Shown here: positions 1-6,687 of the stretch, piece by piece
Layout: each line of letters opens with the position of its first letter
How positions within the stretch are numbered: position 1 is the first letter of the stretch
From: CAYQOX01 sp964419335
GTDB lineage: Bacteria; Hinthialibacterota; Hinthialibacteria; Hinthialibacterales; Hinthialibacteraceae
Length of the DNA: 18,564 nucleotides
NCBI GenBank assembly: GCA_964419335.1
Contig: CAYQOX010000067.1
Location: forward strand, 1 to 18,564
Direction: 5' to 3'
Notes under the pieces: generated by a model
Databases searched by the model: none
What the model was told of the DNA's origin: nothing
Seen by the model: the letters and a program-made list of their open reading frames with translations, nothing else
Position numbers and translations under genes: made by a program

Positions 1-25
1 ACGCCTGCTTCTTTCAGCAAGCCGG

Positions 26-49
26 GTTTGCCCGCTTCGCTGGGCAAAC
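26..49. other. Hairpin beside the fusA terminator
   Basis: An 8-bp perfect inverted repeat (GTTTGCCC / GGGCAAAC) with an 8-nt loop. It abuts the fusA terminator, so the first bases beyond the terminator U-run on the minus strand enter this second stem. On the plus strand it is not followed by a T-run, so it is not an obvious plus-strand intrinsic terminator. It may be a back-up stop or an RNA 3'-end stabiliser. No gene is visible in the first 50 bases. Confidence 0.4.
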
Positions 50-81
50 AAAAAGGGGACGGATCTATGATTCCGTCCCCT
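49..81 (-). terminator. Rho-independent terminator of fusA
   Basis: A 10-bp GC-rich stem pairs bases 54-63 (AGGGGACGGA) with 72-81 (TCCGTCCCCT) around an 8-nt loop. Read on the minus strand it is followed directly by TTTTTG. It begins about 30 bases after the fusA stop codon, so it is well placed to end that transcript. Read on the plus strand the trailing sequence is CTTTGG, so it should be weak in that direction. Confidence 0.85.
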
Positions 82-110
82 CTTTGGAGAATAGGCCTAT
101 AGGATCATGA

Positions 111-2198
111 TTACGCTACGCCACGTTCTTTTTCTTTGCTGGCGTTGATGATTTGCTCGGCAATGTTAGCGGGTACAGGTTCATAATGCTCAAACTGCAT
201 GGAGAAGTTAGCGCGTCCCGAGGTGATGGTACGTAGTTCGGTGGCATAACCGAACATTTCAGCCAGTGGAACCAAGGCTTTCACTATATTGGCATTTCCG
301 ACAATATCCATACCTTGAATACGGCCACGCTTTCCACAAAGGTTGCCATTGACCGAACCGGCAAATTCAGGAGGCGTGGTAACCGCAACCCGCATGACAG
401 GTTCAAGCAGTTGAGGCTTCGCGCGCATAAAGGCTTCTTTAAAGGCTTGGCTGGCGCAGATTTGGAAAGCACGGTCGGAGGAGTCAACATCGTGATGAGA
501 ACCATCATTCAAATTCACAATGATGTCGACGACCGGGTAATTAGCCAAAATTCCTTTTTTCATGGCTTCTAAGATCCCTTTTTCCACGGAAGGAATGTAG
601 TCTTTGGGAATCGAGCCACCCACGATGTTGTTGATAAATTCAAAACCATGTCCATGAGGAGCCGGTTCAATGGTAAATTCGACATGGGCGTAATCCCCTT
701 TCCCACCGCTTTGTTTGACATAACGGTGATTGATTTCAGAGGGCACGGTGATGGTTTCGCGATAGGCGACTTGGGGACGTCCTACTTCGGCTTTGACGTT
801 ATGTTCCCGTTTGAGTCGATCAATAATAATTTCTAAATGCAGTTCACCCATCCCGGAGATCACAGTCTCACCCGATTCCGTATCGGAAGTGACGATAAAG
901 GTTGGGTCTTCTTCAGCTAATTTAGAGAGACCAATTCCCAATTTGTCGCTGTCGGCTTTGGATTCCGGGTTGATGCTGACAGAGATCACCGGTGCCGGGA
1001 ATTCAATGGCTTCTAAAAGGACTGGATGGGTAAGATCGCAGAGCGTATCCCCGGTGGCGGCGTCGCTCAGCCCGATCGCGACTCCGATATCCCCGCAGTA
1101 AATCGCTTCCCGCTGCTCTTGTTTGTTAGCGTGCATTTGGAGTAGACGGCCAATGCGTTGTTTTTCCCCTTTGGTAGAATTCAGCACATAAGAGCCGGAA
1201 TTCATGGATCCGGAATAAACCCGAAAATAGACCATCTTCCCCATGTGCTTATCTGAAACGACTTTAAAGGCTAGAGCCGCAAGGGGTGCATCGTCGGAGG
1301 GGATACGTTCTTTTTCTTCTCCTTTGTGGAAACCAATCACAGGCGGTAAATCCGTGGGGGAGGGGAGAAAATTGACGATCGCATCGAGCAGGCGTCTGAC
1401 CCCCTTGTTTTTGAACGCAGAACCACAGAGCACCGGTGTCATGGCACGTGCCAGTGTGGCGCGGCGAATTCCCCCTAACAATTCTTGCTCGGTGATTTCT
1501 TCGCCTTCGCAGAATTTTTCGAGAAGATGTTCGTCGATTTCGCTCACTTTTTCGACCAGGTTTTTAAACCATTTATCCCGTTCTTCTTGCCATTCGGAGG
1601 GGATAGGTACATCATGGCGCTTTTCTCCTTTTGTGTCGTCATAAATGTGAGCGACATCGTGAATCAAGTCGATAACGCCATGGAGTTCGCCATCTTTCAT
1701 CATGGGGATGACGATGGGAATGGGGTTGGCGCGCAGCTGATTTTCCATCGATTCCATGACACGGAAAAAATCCGCGCCGGCACGGTCCATTTTATTGACG
1801 AAAGCAATCACGGGGACTTCGTATTTTTCGGCTTGACGCCAGACGGTTTCCGTTTGAGGTTCAACACCAGCGACTGCGCAGAACAGGGCAATGGCTCCGT
1901 CTAAAACCCGCAAAGAGCGTTCGACTTCAACCGTAAAGTCTACGTGTCCGGGAGTATCAATGATATTGATGCGGTGATCGCGCCAAAAGCAGGTGGTGGC
2001 GGCCGAAGTGATCGTAATTCCCCGTTCACGTTCTTGCGCCATCCAGTCCATAACCGCTTGGCCATCATGGACTTCGCCAATTTTATGGGTGCGTCCTGTA
2101 TAAAATAACATACGCTCAGTGGCTGTGGTTTTTCCGGCATCAATGTGAGCCATGATTCCGATATTGCGGACTTTTTCTAGAGGAACCTTACGTGGCAT
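111..2198 (-). CDS. fusA: Translation elongation factor G
   Basis: EF-G (695 aa, normal family length) is the cytosolic GTPase that drives ribosomal translocation and, with RRF, ribosome recycling. The GTPase motifs are intact: P-loop AHIDAGKT (17-24), switch I RGITI (59-63), DTPGH (81-85), NKMD (135-138) and SAF (260-262). The domain IV tip carries HHDVDSSDRAF, and the domain V C-terminus (GYATELRTITSGRANFSM) is typical. The P-loop region reads GKTTATER where many EF-Gs have GKTTTTER, a tolerated change. The ATG is preceded by AAGGAAGG, a good ribosome-binding site. It lies downstream of rpsI on the same strand, separated by 550 bases with their own promoter signals. No rpsL or rpsG is adjacent, so it is not in a classical str operon. 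Whether it is the housekeeping EF-G or a second paralogue cannot be told from the window, but all motifs are functional-looking. Confidence 0.97.
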   Translation of the reverse strand: MPRKVPLEKVRNIGIMAHIDAGKTTATERMLFYTGRTHKIGEVHDGQAVMDWMAQERERGITITSAATTCFWRDHRINIIDTPGHVDFTVEVERSLRVLDGAIALFCAVAGVEPQTETVWRQAEKYEVPVIAFVNKMDRAGADFFRVMESMENQLRANPIPIVIPMMKDGELHGVIDLIHDVAHIYDDTKGEKRHDVPIPSEWQEERDKWFKNLVEKVSEIDEHLLEKFCEGEEITEQELLGGIRRATLARAMTPVLCGSAFKNKGVRRLLDAIVNFLPSPTDLPPVIGFHKGEEKERIPSDDAPLAALAFKVVSDKHMGKMVYFRVYSGSMNSGSYVLNSTKGEKQRIGRLLQMHANKQEQREAIYCGDIGVAIGLSDAATGDTLCDLTHPVLLEAIEFPAPVISVSINPESKADSDKLGIGLSKLAEEDPTFIVTSDTESGETVISGMGELHLEIIIDRLKREHNVKAEVGRPQVAYRETITVPSEINHRYVKQSGGKGDYAHVEFTIEPAPHGHGFEFINNIVGGSIPKDYIPSVEKGILEAMKKGILANYPVVDIIVNLNDGSHHDVDSSDRAFQICASQAFKEAFMRAKPQLLEPVMRVAVTTPPEFAGSVNGNLCGKRGRIQGMDIVGNANIVKALVPLAEMFGYATELRTITSGRANFSMQFEHYEPVPANIAEQIINASKEKERGVA

Positions 2199-2259
2199 GT
2201 CAATCCTTCCTTTTCTTTTGATTTACTCTATTTTTTATCATAACTAGTTTTTGTTAGCC

Positions 2260-2289
2260 TTGTATAAAATGAAATCTTTTTTTATACAA
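2260..2289 (-). promoter_or_regulatory. Palindromic proximal promoter/operator of fusA
   Basis: A perfect 10-bp inverted repeat (TTGTATAAAA / TTTTATACAA) with a 10-nt spacer, 62-91 bases upstream of the fusA start. On the minus strand its outer parts form TTGTAT and TATACA separated by exactly 17 bases, a plausible sigma70-type -35/-10 pair with 4 of 6 matches in each hexamer. Arm centres about 20 bp (two helical turns) apart also fit a dimeric regulator. Because it is symmetric it would read equally on the plus strand, but no plus-strand gene follows. The repeat is certain; the function is inferred. Confidence 0.5.
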
Positions 2290-2595
2290 ACGAAGCCTAT
2301 TTTTACCGGTTGCAAACGTATTTTTTTACGATCCCGGTTTTCTCCCATTAATATGTCGCGATTCAATGAAATAAATAAAATGAACAAAGTCCCGGTGGGA
2401 TTGTGAATGAAGTCAGATGATGATTAAAAAATTATTTTCATCCTTATTGCTAAATAAGTGTAGTTGTTTAGGAAAACGATTCATTTCACAATTTTGATTA
2501 TACTTTTAATAATAACCGCTTATTGCAGGAATGAAACCACATAAATTTAATAATTCTTAATCCCAATTTAAAAAAACAAAATCCACAAGAAAATA

Positions 2596-2624
2596 AGTAT
2601 AGAGACGAATTAGTTATAAGTCAA
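2596..2624 (-). promoter_or_regulatory. Distal sigma70-like promoter upstream of fusA
   Basis: On the minus strand TTGACT is followed after exactly 17 bases by TATACT, each 5 of 6 to consensus. Initiation would be near 2589, about 390 nt before the fusA start codon. It lies downstream of the rpsI hairpin, so it would let fusA be transcribed independently of rplM-rpsI, or could drive a small RNA within the gap. Confidence 0.7.
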
Positions 2625-2640
2625 GTATTTTTTTGATTCT

Positions 2641-2672
2641 GTTAGGCCACAGTGAAAATGTCAGGGTCTAAC
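2641..2672 (-). other. Hairpin between rpsI and the distal fusA promoter
   Basis: GTTAGGCC (2641-2648) can pair with GGTCTAAC (2665-2672) over 8 bp including one G-U. An inner ACA/TGT pairing extends the stem across a small bulge. No T-run follows on either strand. It may add to the 3' structure of the rpsI transcript. Confidence 0.35.
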
Positions 2673-2692
2673 GCCACATCGAGGATACGAAA

Positions 2693-2720
2693 CAAGGGGA
2701 TGATCTTTCCCATCCCCTTG
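2693..2720 (-). terminator. Probable terminator hairpin after rpsI
   Basis: A 10-bp perfect stem (CAAGGGGATG / CATCCCCTTG) with an 8-nt loop begins about 30 bases past the rpsI stop. The minus-strand tail is only GTTTCG, so the U-run is short. This may be a leaky or processing hairpin rather than a strong stop, allowing some read-through toward fusA. Confidence 0.6.
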
Positions 2721-2749
2721 AATATATTGGAGTTCGTTTATGGTTCCAA

Positions 2750-3145
2750 TTAACGCTTGGAGAACTGGAAGCGTTTGCGTGCGCCAGGACGTCCGTATTT
2801 TTTCCGTTCCACCATACGTGGATCACGGGTTAAGAATCCAGCGCGTTTAAGAGGTACACGGTATTTATGGTCCAGTGTTACCAGCGCGCGCGAGATGCCA
2901 TGTAACAAAGCCGCGGCTTGGCCGCTCAAGCCGCCCCCGCGAATATTCGCATAAATATCGAATTTCCCCCCTGTATCGGTTATTTCGAAGGGTTGAAGGA
3001 TCATTCTTTCCAATGCTTTACGCATGAAATAGGAATTCACAGGGCGTCCATTGACATTGATTTCCCCTGTCCCTTGGCGCAAATAGACTCGCGCCACAGA
3101 TGTTTTTCGTCTTCCGGTTCCGTAGGAAATATAAGGACCTACCAT
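2750..3145 (-). CDS. rpsI: 30S ribosomal protein S9
   Basis: S9 (uS9, 131 aa from the chosen start) is a small-subunit head protein whose basic C-terminal tail reaches the P-site tRNA. The N-terminus GTGRRKTSVARVYLRQG and the C-terminal tail ending RKRFQFSKR are diagnostic. The open frame extends 10 codons further upstream, into the end of rplM. The ATG at 3145 is preferred because GGGAGGACA, a very strong ribosome-binding site, sits about 9 bases before it and the length then matches the family. It is co-transcribed with rplM, 16 bases downstream, the conserved rplM-rpsI pair. Identity is secure. Confidence 0.97.
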   Translation of the reverse strand: MVGPYISYGTGRRKTSVARVYLRQGTGEINVNGRPVNSYFMRKALERMILQPFEITDTGGKFDIYANIRGGGLSGQAAALLHGISRALVTLDHKYRVPLKRAGFLTRDPRMVERKKYGRPGARKRFQFSKR

Positions 3146-3161
3146 TTTTTTCTGTCCTCCC

Positions 3162-3599
3162 TTATTTGACCTCATAAGGTTCTGGTTTGCATGATTGATG
3201 GGGGTGATCTGGGCCGCGATATACCCGTAATTTTTTAATCATTTTACGCCCTAAGCGGTTTTTGGGGATCATCCCCCACACGGCTTGATGTACAATCTTT
3301 TCCGGCTTATCTTTGATTAAAACTTTGTACTCTTCGCGTTTAATTCCACCGGGATAAAGGGTGTGATGGATCATCTCTTTCTGATTCCATTTATTCCCGG
3401 TTAAGACAATCTGATCTGCGTTAACCACAATTACGTGGTCACCCGTATCTAAGAAAGGCGTATAAATGGGTTTATGTTTACCGGTTAGCAGACGGGCTAC
3501 TTGCGTCGCTAAGCGCCCTAAAGTTTTCCCTTTCGCATCCACAAGATAAAACTTATGACTTTTTTGGATTTCCTGTTGAGTTGCAACATGCGTTTTCAT
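3162..3599 (-). CDS. rplM: 50S ribosomal protein L13
   Basis: L13 (uL13, 145 aa, standard length) is an early-assembly protein of the large subunit. Recognisable segments are the N-terminal WYLVDA-like YLVDAKGKTLGRLAT, the central GDHVIVVNADQIVLTG, and the signature HQAVWGMIPKNRLGRKM, followed by LRVYRGPDHPH. It is the first gene of the rplM-rpsI pair. The ATG is preceded by AGGATATG at a workable distance, and a near-consensus promoter lies about 45-75 bases upstream. Nothing is unusual. Confidence 0.97.
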   Translation of the reverse strand: MKTHVATQQEIQKSHKFYLVDAKGKTLGRLATQVARLLTGKHKPIYTPFLDTGDHVIVVNADQIVLTGNKWNQKEMIHHTLYPGGIKREEYKVLIKDKPEKIVHQAVWGMIPKNRLGRKMIKKLRVYRGPDHPHQSCKPEPYEVK

Positions 3600-3644
3600 C
3601 AGTACATATCCTGTTTCCCTATAATTTGTTCCACAGAAAAAAAG

Positions 3645-3673
3645 ATTCTATATTCGACCTACAAATTGGTCAA
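3645..3673 (-). promoter_or_regulatory. sigma70-like promoter of rplM-rpsI
   Basis: On the minus strand TTGACC and TAGAAT are separated by exactly 17 bases, each 5 of 6 to consensus. The predicted start near 3638 gives a leader of about 40 nt before the rplM ATG, appropriate for a strongly expressed ribosomal-protein operon. Confidence 0.75.
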
Positions 3674-3752
3674 GGCATCCTTCCCTTTGAGGCTCATGAA
3701 ACTCATTTTTGCTCAAAAAATCAATTGAACGAGTAAGCAAAAGGGTCTATGA

Positions 3753-3783
3753 TTGAACAAAATAATTTTTAGATTTGTATACA
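3753..3783 (+). promoter_or_regulatory. Weak candidate promoter for the zinc-ribbon gene
   Basis: TTGAAC (3753-3758) is followed by TATACA (3778-3783) with a 19-base spacer, each about 4 of 6 to consensus, some 80 bases before the ATG at 3863. TAATAA at 3803 is an alternative -10 without a clear -35. This region is AT-rich, so chance matches are likely. Confidence 0.3.
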
Positions 3784-3862
3784 TTTATTCCTTTTTGTGA
3801 TTTAATAATAGAGTTGAGAAGAGTATCGGAATTCAATCTCAATTGGTTATGGGGTTAGTTAC

Positions 3863-4333
3863 ATGCCAACCAAGCGTTGTCATATCTGTAAGAAACCTCA
3901 ATTGATCGAGGAAACCAGTATCTCTTGTTCTCGTTGTGAGGAACGAGAGCTCGATCTCTTGATGAAAGTATATGCCTACATTCATCTGTCGGGTAATACC
4001 TACTGTTCTGCCATAGATATTTTAAAAGAAGTAGAGGCTATAAACCATCTCTCAGTCGACCGTACGTTTCTCAATAGTTGGATCATGCGGCAATGGCTGG
4101 AAAAAAATGAGCTGGATTCTCTTAAAGTTCCGGATGAAATTAATGAAGAGCTCGATCAGCATGGATTTGTAATAGGTAAATCGCTGAAAAACCTTCTCGA
4201 TAAGAAAAAGAAGAGTCGACCTCACTACGATCTTGATTCATTAAAGCAATTTAACCGTACGGCTGATGAAGACAAAGATCAAAAGCGCAACCGCATGGCC
4301 TATGTGGAGAAGAACCTCCCCTCCGATCATTAA
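3863..4333 (+). CDS. Small zinc-ribbon protein, unknown function
   Basis: A 156-aa soluble protein. Four cysteines in the pattern C-x2-C-x12-C-x2-C (6, 9, 22, 25) form a probable zinc ribbon. The following region (about 28-100) is predicted helical, with an SxxDILKEVEAI...LSVDRTFLNSWI stretch that could be a winged or MerR-type helix-turn-helix. The C-terminal 50 residues are highly charged (KKKKSR, DEDKDQKRNR) and probably disordered. The layout (N-terminal zinc ribbon plus a small HTH) resembles the YvyF/flagellar-operon regulators of Firmicutes, but I see no flagellar genes nearby, so homology is only a suggestion. No signal peptide or membrane segment is seen. The upstream ribosome-binding site is weak (GGGG about 10 bases before ATG). 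It is transcribed divergently from rplM and ends 10 bases from the convergent gene that follows. Confidence 0.8.
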   Translation: MPTKRCHICKKPQLIEETSISCSRCEERELDLLMKVYAYIHLSGNTYCSAIDILKEVEAINHLSVDRTFLNSWIMRQWLEKNELDSLKVPDEINEELDQHGFVIGKSLKNLLDKKKKSRPHYDLDSLKQFNRTADEDKDQKRNRMAYVEKNLPSDH

Positions 4334-4343
4334 TGGTTTTTCC

Positions 4344-5201
4344 TTATTCCACAGAGACATAGCGTTGAATCATTTTCCCTTCTAGTGTATTTTCATGTTG
4401 GCTCAAGAGGGCATTCACGGCTTGGTGTTTAACTTCTTGGTCTTGGGCGGCGTGAAACAAAGCGAGCCAGGCAAAAGGACGTAGAAGCGATTGGGTATAA
4501 TTTTCCAACCAGCGATTTAAATCTTGGACCGCTTCTTTTTTTTGCTGATTCTTGATTTTGCTATAGGCTAAGGCTAGTTCGGCTTTGTCTACATTGCGGA
4601 TGAGATCCACTTTGTCAACCAGGGATGGTATTTGATCAACACGGCCGTGAGCATGGGCTAATTCAATCAATGAAAGAATGAGTTCTTCTCGCAAGAGTTT
4701 GGGATCATCACCGATTGAAGCGGCTTTCGAAGCGGAGGCCATCCATTGGTTTTGGTTAAGCCAAATCATGTTTTCCAACCGATCGCTGAGTCTTCCACCG
4801 CTCATTAATACGAGTGGAATCAATTCCACGATGGCTTTAGCGGACCAAGGAGAGTCTTTCCATTCTTCTAAAATCGTGGAGTAATGAGATATTAAGGTTT
4901 CGATCTCGTTTTCATTTTGTGCCAATTGATAATAAACTTCTGCCAAGGGTTCGATATAGCCAGAGCCATTAATGATTTGGCGAATGAGTTTCTCGACCTC
5001 TTCGGTTTCACCCATCAAGAGCAATTGCCGCACTTCGTTAAGTGATTTCTGGGTAGTCGGGTCAAGGGTGCTATAACCCTGCGCCTGCACGTAACCGGGA
5101 GAGTGACCTAGGCATGCCACCCCCATAAGCAGAAGAGTCATAAGCGTGTTTTGGTGTAGGTATCGTCTAAGCCACAATGGTTTTCGCCTTTCTTGCCTCA
5201 T
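4344..5201 (-). CDS. Exported alpha-helical (TPR-like) protein, unknown
   Basis: About 285 aa from the ATG at 5201. A positively charged N-terminus (RRKPLWLRRYLHQN) precedes a hydrophobic stretch (TLMTLLLMGVACLG) and a signal-peptidase-like site after YVQA. A GVAC sequence is an imperfect lipobox, so a lipoprotein is a less likely alternative. The mature part is predicted mostly helical with repeated alanine/leucine heptad-like pairs (VYYQLAQNE, AELALAYSKIKNQQKKEA, LRPFAWLALFHAAQ), suggesting tetratricopeptide-type repeats for protein contacts in the periplasm. The start is uncertain: ATG at 5201 lacks a good ribosome-binding site, whereas a TTG at 5177 follows AAAGG at about 9 bases and still keeps the signal peptide. 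Either start overlaps the end of miaB, implying co-transcription and translational coupling. No specific function is recognisable. Confidence 0.72.
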   Translation of the reverse strand: MRQERRKPLWLRRYLHQNTLMTLLLMGVACLGHSPGYVQAQGYSTLDPTTQKSLNEVRQLLLMGETEEVEKLIRQIINGSGYIEPLAEVYYQLAQNENEIETLISHYSTILEEWKDSPWSAKAIVELIPLVLMSGGRLSDRLENMIWLNQNQWMASASKAASIGDDPKLLREELILSLIELAHAHGRVDQIPSLVDKVDLIRNVDKAELALAYSKIKNQQKKEAVQDLNRWLENYTQSLLRPFAWLALFHAAQDQEVKHQAVNALLSQHENTLEGKMIQRYVSVE

Positions 5202-6522
5202 TCTGTCCATAGAGGGTATAGGAAGAAGTCTCCTCGATGGTGACTTCGAAAATATCTCCGATATTATAGACCCCTTCTTCATCATGCACTTTCACGATTC
5301 GTCCGGTACGCATACGTCCTTCATAGACGGTCAGGTTTTGTTTAGGGTCTTTACCGATTCTCTCGATCATGATTTCTACTTTTTGTCCCCGGAATCTTTG
5401 ATTTAATTCCTTCGAAATTTGCTGTTGTAATTTAATTAGACGGTCTAAACGCTGGGCTTTGACAAAGTCTGGCACTTGGTCTTCCATTTCCGCCGCGGGT
5501 GTTCCTCGGCGGGGTGAGTACTTAAACATGAAGGCAGCATCAAAGCGGATGGTTTCCATTAGGTCGAGGGTTTGCTCATAATCTTCCTTGGTTTCACCGG
5601 GAAAGCCCACAATAACATCTGTCGTAACAGCAGGGGGGATGGACTCTTCGGGGAACAGAGAGCGATAATACTGAATTCGCTCTAAATATTCCTCACGGGT
5701 ATAATCACGTTCCATGGCTTGGAGAATGCGGTTTGAACCCGATTGCACGGGTAGATGCAACTGCTCGCAGACTTTTTCCAAGCCCGCCGCCGCTTCGAGC
5801 ATGCGCGGGGTGGCGGATTGAGGATGAGAGGTGGCAAACCGAATACGTTCCAACCCCTCGATTTGGTTCACCATTTCTAAGAGAGCGGCGAAATCGATAT
5901 CGTTAAACGTGTAGGAGTTGACCGTTTGTCCGATTAGGGTTACTTCCTTATGCCCACAGCGAACGAGATTATCAACTTCTTGTAGAATGACATGCGGTGC
6001 GCGGGAACGCTCTCCGCCGCGGGTGTAGGGCACGATGCAAAAGGAGCATTTTTTGTCACACCCCATCATGACCGAGACAAAGCGGGGATAGCTCACTTCT
6101 TCATTCGAGGAGGGCAGGACTTCATCGAAATGATCCTCAATCCCGCTGATATCGATGACCGGCCGATGGCCTTGTTGCAGTTCATCCACTAAACGGACAA
6201 TAGAACCAATCGCCCCGGGTCCCATTACTAGATCCAAATGGGGGACATCCTTGGTTAGGCGTTCACCTTCTTTTTGCCCCATGCAGCCGCATACGCCTAG
6301 GTATTTTAAGGTGCCTTTATCTTTGTATTTTTTCAGCTGTCCCACGCGTCCACGTACCCGTTGTTCTGCGCCCTCCCGGATAGCGCAGGTATTGAGTAGG
6401 ATTATATCGGCTTCCTCGAGTTTCGGTGTGTATTCATGCCCGGCACCATTGAGAAGGCCGCAGAGTGATTCGGTGTCGTACACGTTCATTTGGCAGCCGA
6501 AAGATTGGATGTGATACTTCAT
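5167..6522 (-). CDS. miaB: tRNA-2-methylthio-N6-dimethylallyladenosine synthase
   Basis: MiaB (451 aa) is a radical-SAM methylthiotransferase that adds the 2-methylthio group to i6A37 of tRNAs reading UNN codons. The N-terminal UPF0004 domain has the three cluster-binding cysteines C10 (FGCQMN), C46 (NTCAIR) and C80 (CGCMGQ). The radical SAM cysteines are C155, C159 and C162 (CDKKCSFC), followed by VPYTRGGERSR. A C-terminal TRAM domain (about 380-445) binds tRNA. The alternatives MtaB and RimO are less likely: the IPYTRG-type segment with GGERSR, the YDTES motif and the C-terminal TRAM fit MiaB. GGAG precedes the ATG by 5 bases and a near-consensus promoter lies just upstream. No miaA is in the window. 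Confidence 0.95.
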   Translation of the reverse strand: MKYHIQSFGCQMNVYDTESLCGLLNGAGHEYTPKLEEADIILLNTCAIREGAEQRVRGRVGQLKKYKDKGTLKYLGVCGCMGQKEGERLTKDVPHLDLVMGPGAIGSIVRLVDELQQGHRPVIDISGIEDHFDEVLPSSNEEVSYPRFVSVMMGCDKKCSFCIVPYTRGGERSRAPHVILQEVDNLVRCGHKEVTLIGQTVNSYTFNDIDFAALLEMVNQIEGLERIRFATSHPQSATPRMLEAAAGLEKVCEQLHLPVQSGSNRILQAMERDYTREEYLERIQYYRSLFPEESIPPAVTTDVIVGFPGETKEDYEQTLDLMETIRFDAAFMFKYSPRRGTPAAEMEDQVPDFVKAQRLDRLIKLQQQISKELNQRFRGQKVEIMIERIGKDPKQNLTVYEGRMRTGRIVKVHDEEGVYNIGDIFEVTIEETSSYTLYGQNEARKAKTIVA

Positions 6523-6564
6523 GGCTCTCCGTTCATTCCTTAAATAGATTCTGTCCAGTGATAC

Positions 6565-6593
6565 AGTATATCTGTCTTTAAAGAAATTGACAA
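6565..6593 (-). promoter_or_regulatory. sigma70-like promoter of miaB
   Basis: On the minus strand TTGTCA and TATACT are separated by exactly 17 bases, each 5 of 6 to consensus. Initiation near 6558 leaves a leader of about 35 nt to the miaB ATG. The downstream helical-protein gene overlaps miaB and is probably read from the same promoter. Confidence 0.75.
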
Positions 6594-6644
6594 AGCAGGG
6601 GATCGAGCCAATTTCCCTCCTCCTATATTAACTCCTTACCAGAA

Positions 6645-6653
6645 TGGTATAAT
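6645..6653 (+). promoter_or_regulatory. Extended -10 promoter of the methyltransferase gene
   Basis: TGGTATAAT combines a perfect TATAAT with the TGn extension. The position 17-18 bases upstream (ATATTA/TATATT) is a poor -35, as is common for extended -10 promoters. Initiation near 6660 leaves about 28 nt before the ATG at 6688. Confidence 0.65.
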
Positions 6654-6687
6654 CGTTTCCAGTTTAAAGAATGGATTTTTGGGTTTT

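Larger units (their letters stand above)
2199..2692 (-). other. AT-rich fusA leader/intergenic region
   Basis: This long gap upstream of fusA contains no convincing gene on either strand. It holds a near-consensus minus-strand promoter (2596-2624), a proximal inverted repeat/promoter (2260-2289), a hairpin (2641-2672), and a short bulged hairpin near 2385-2406 (arms around TCCC and GGGA). If transcription starts from the distal promoter, the fusA leader would be roughly 390 nt, unusually long for an EF-G gene. No tRNA-like cloverleaf is apparent. The longest minus-strand open stretch here is under 60 codons, has no ribosome-binding site and runs through the inverted repeat. Confidence 0.6.

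Noticed and set aside
2245..2420. Short minus-strand open stretch upstream of fusA, with an internal ATG giving about 34 residues
   Set aside because: No ribosome-binding site, AT-driven composition, and it runs through the inverted repeat/promoter element; best treated as leader DNA.
2199..2749. Possible tRNA or riboswitch in the gap before fusA
   Set aside because: No cloverleaf, T-arm GGTTCGAATC-like sequence, or recognisable riboswitch core could be found; only simple hairpins are visible.
3146..3175. Longer S9 start overlapping the end of rplM
   Set aside because: The ATG at 3145 has a near-perfect GGGAGG site and gives the normal S9 length; the extra residues do not match the family.
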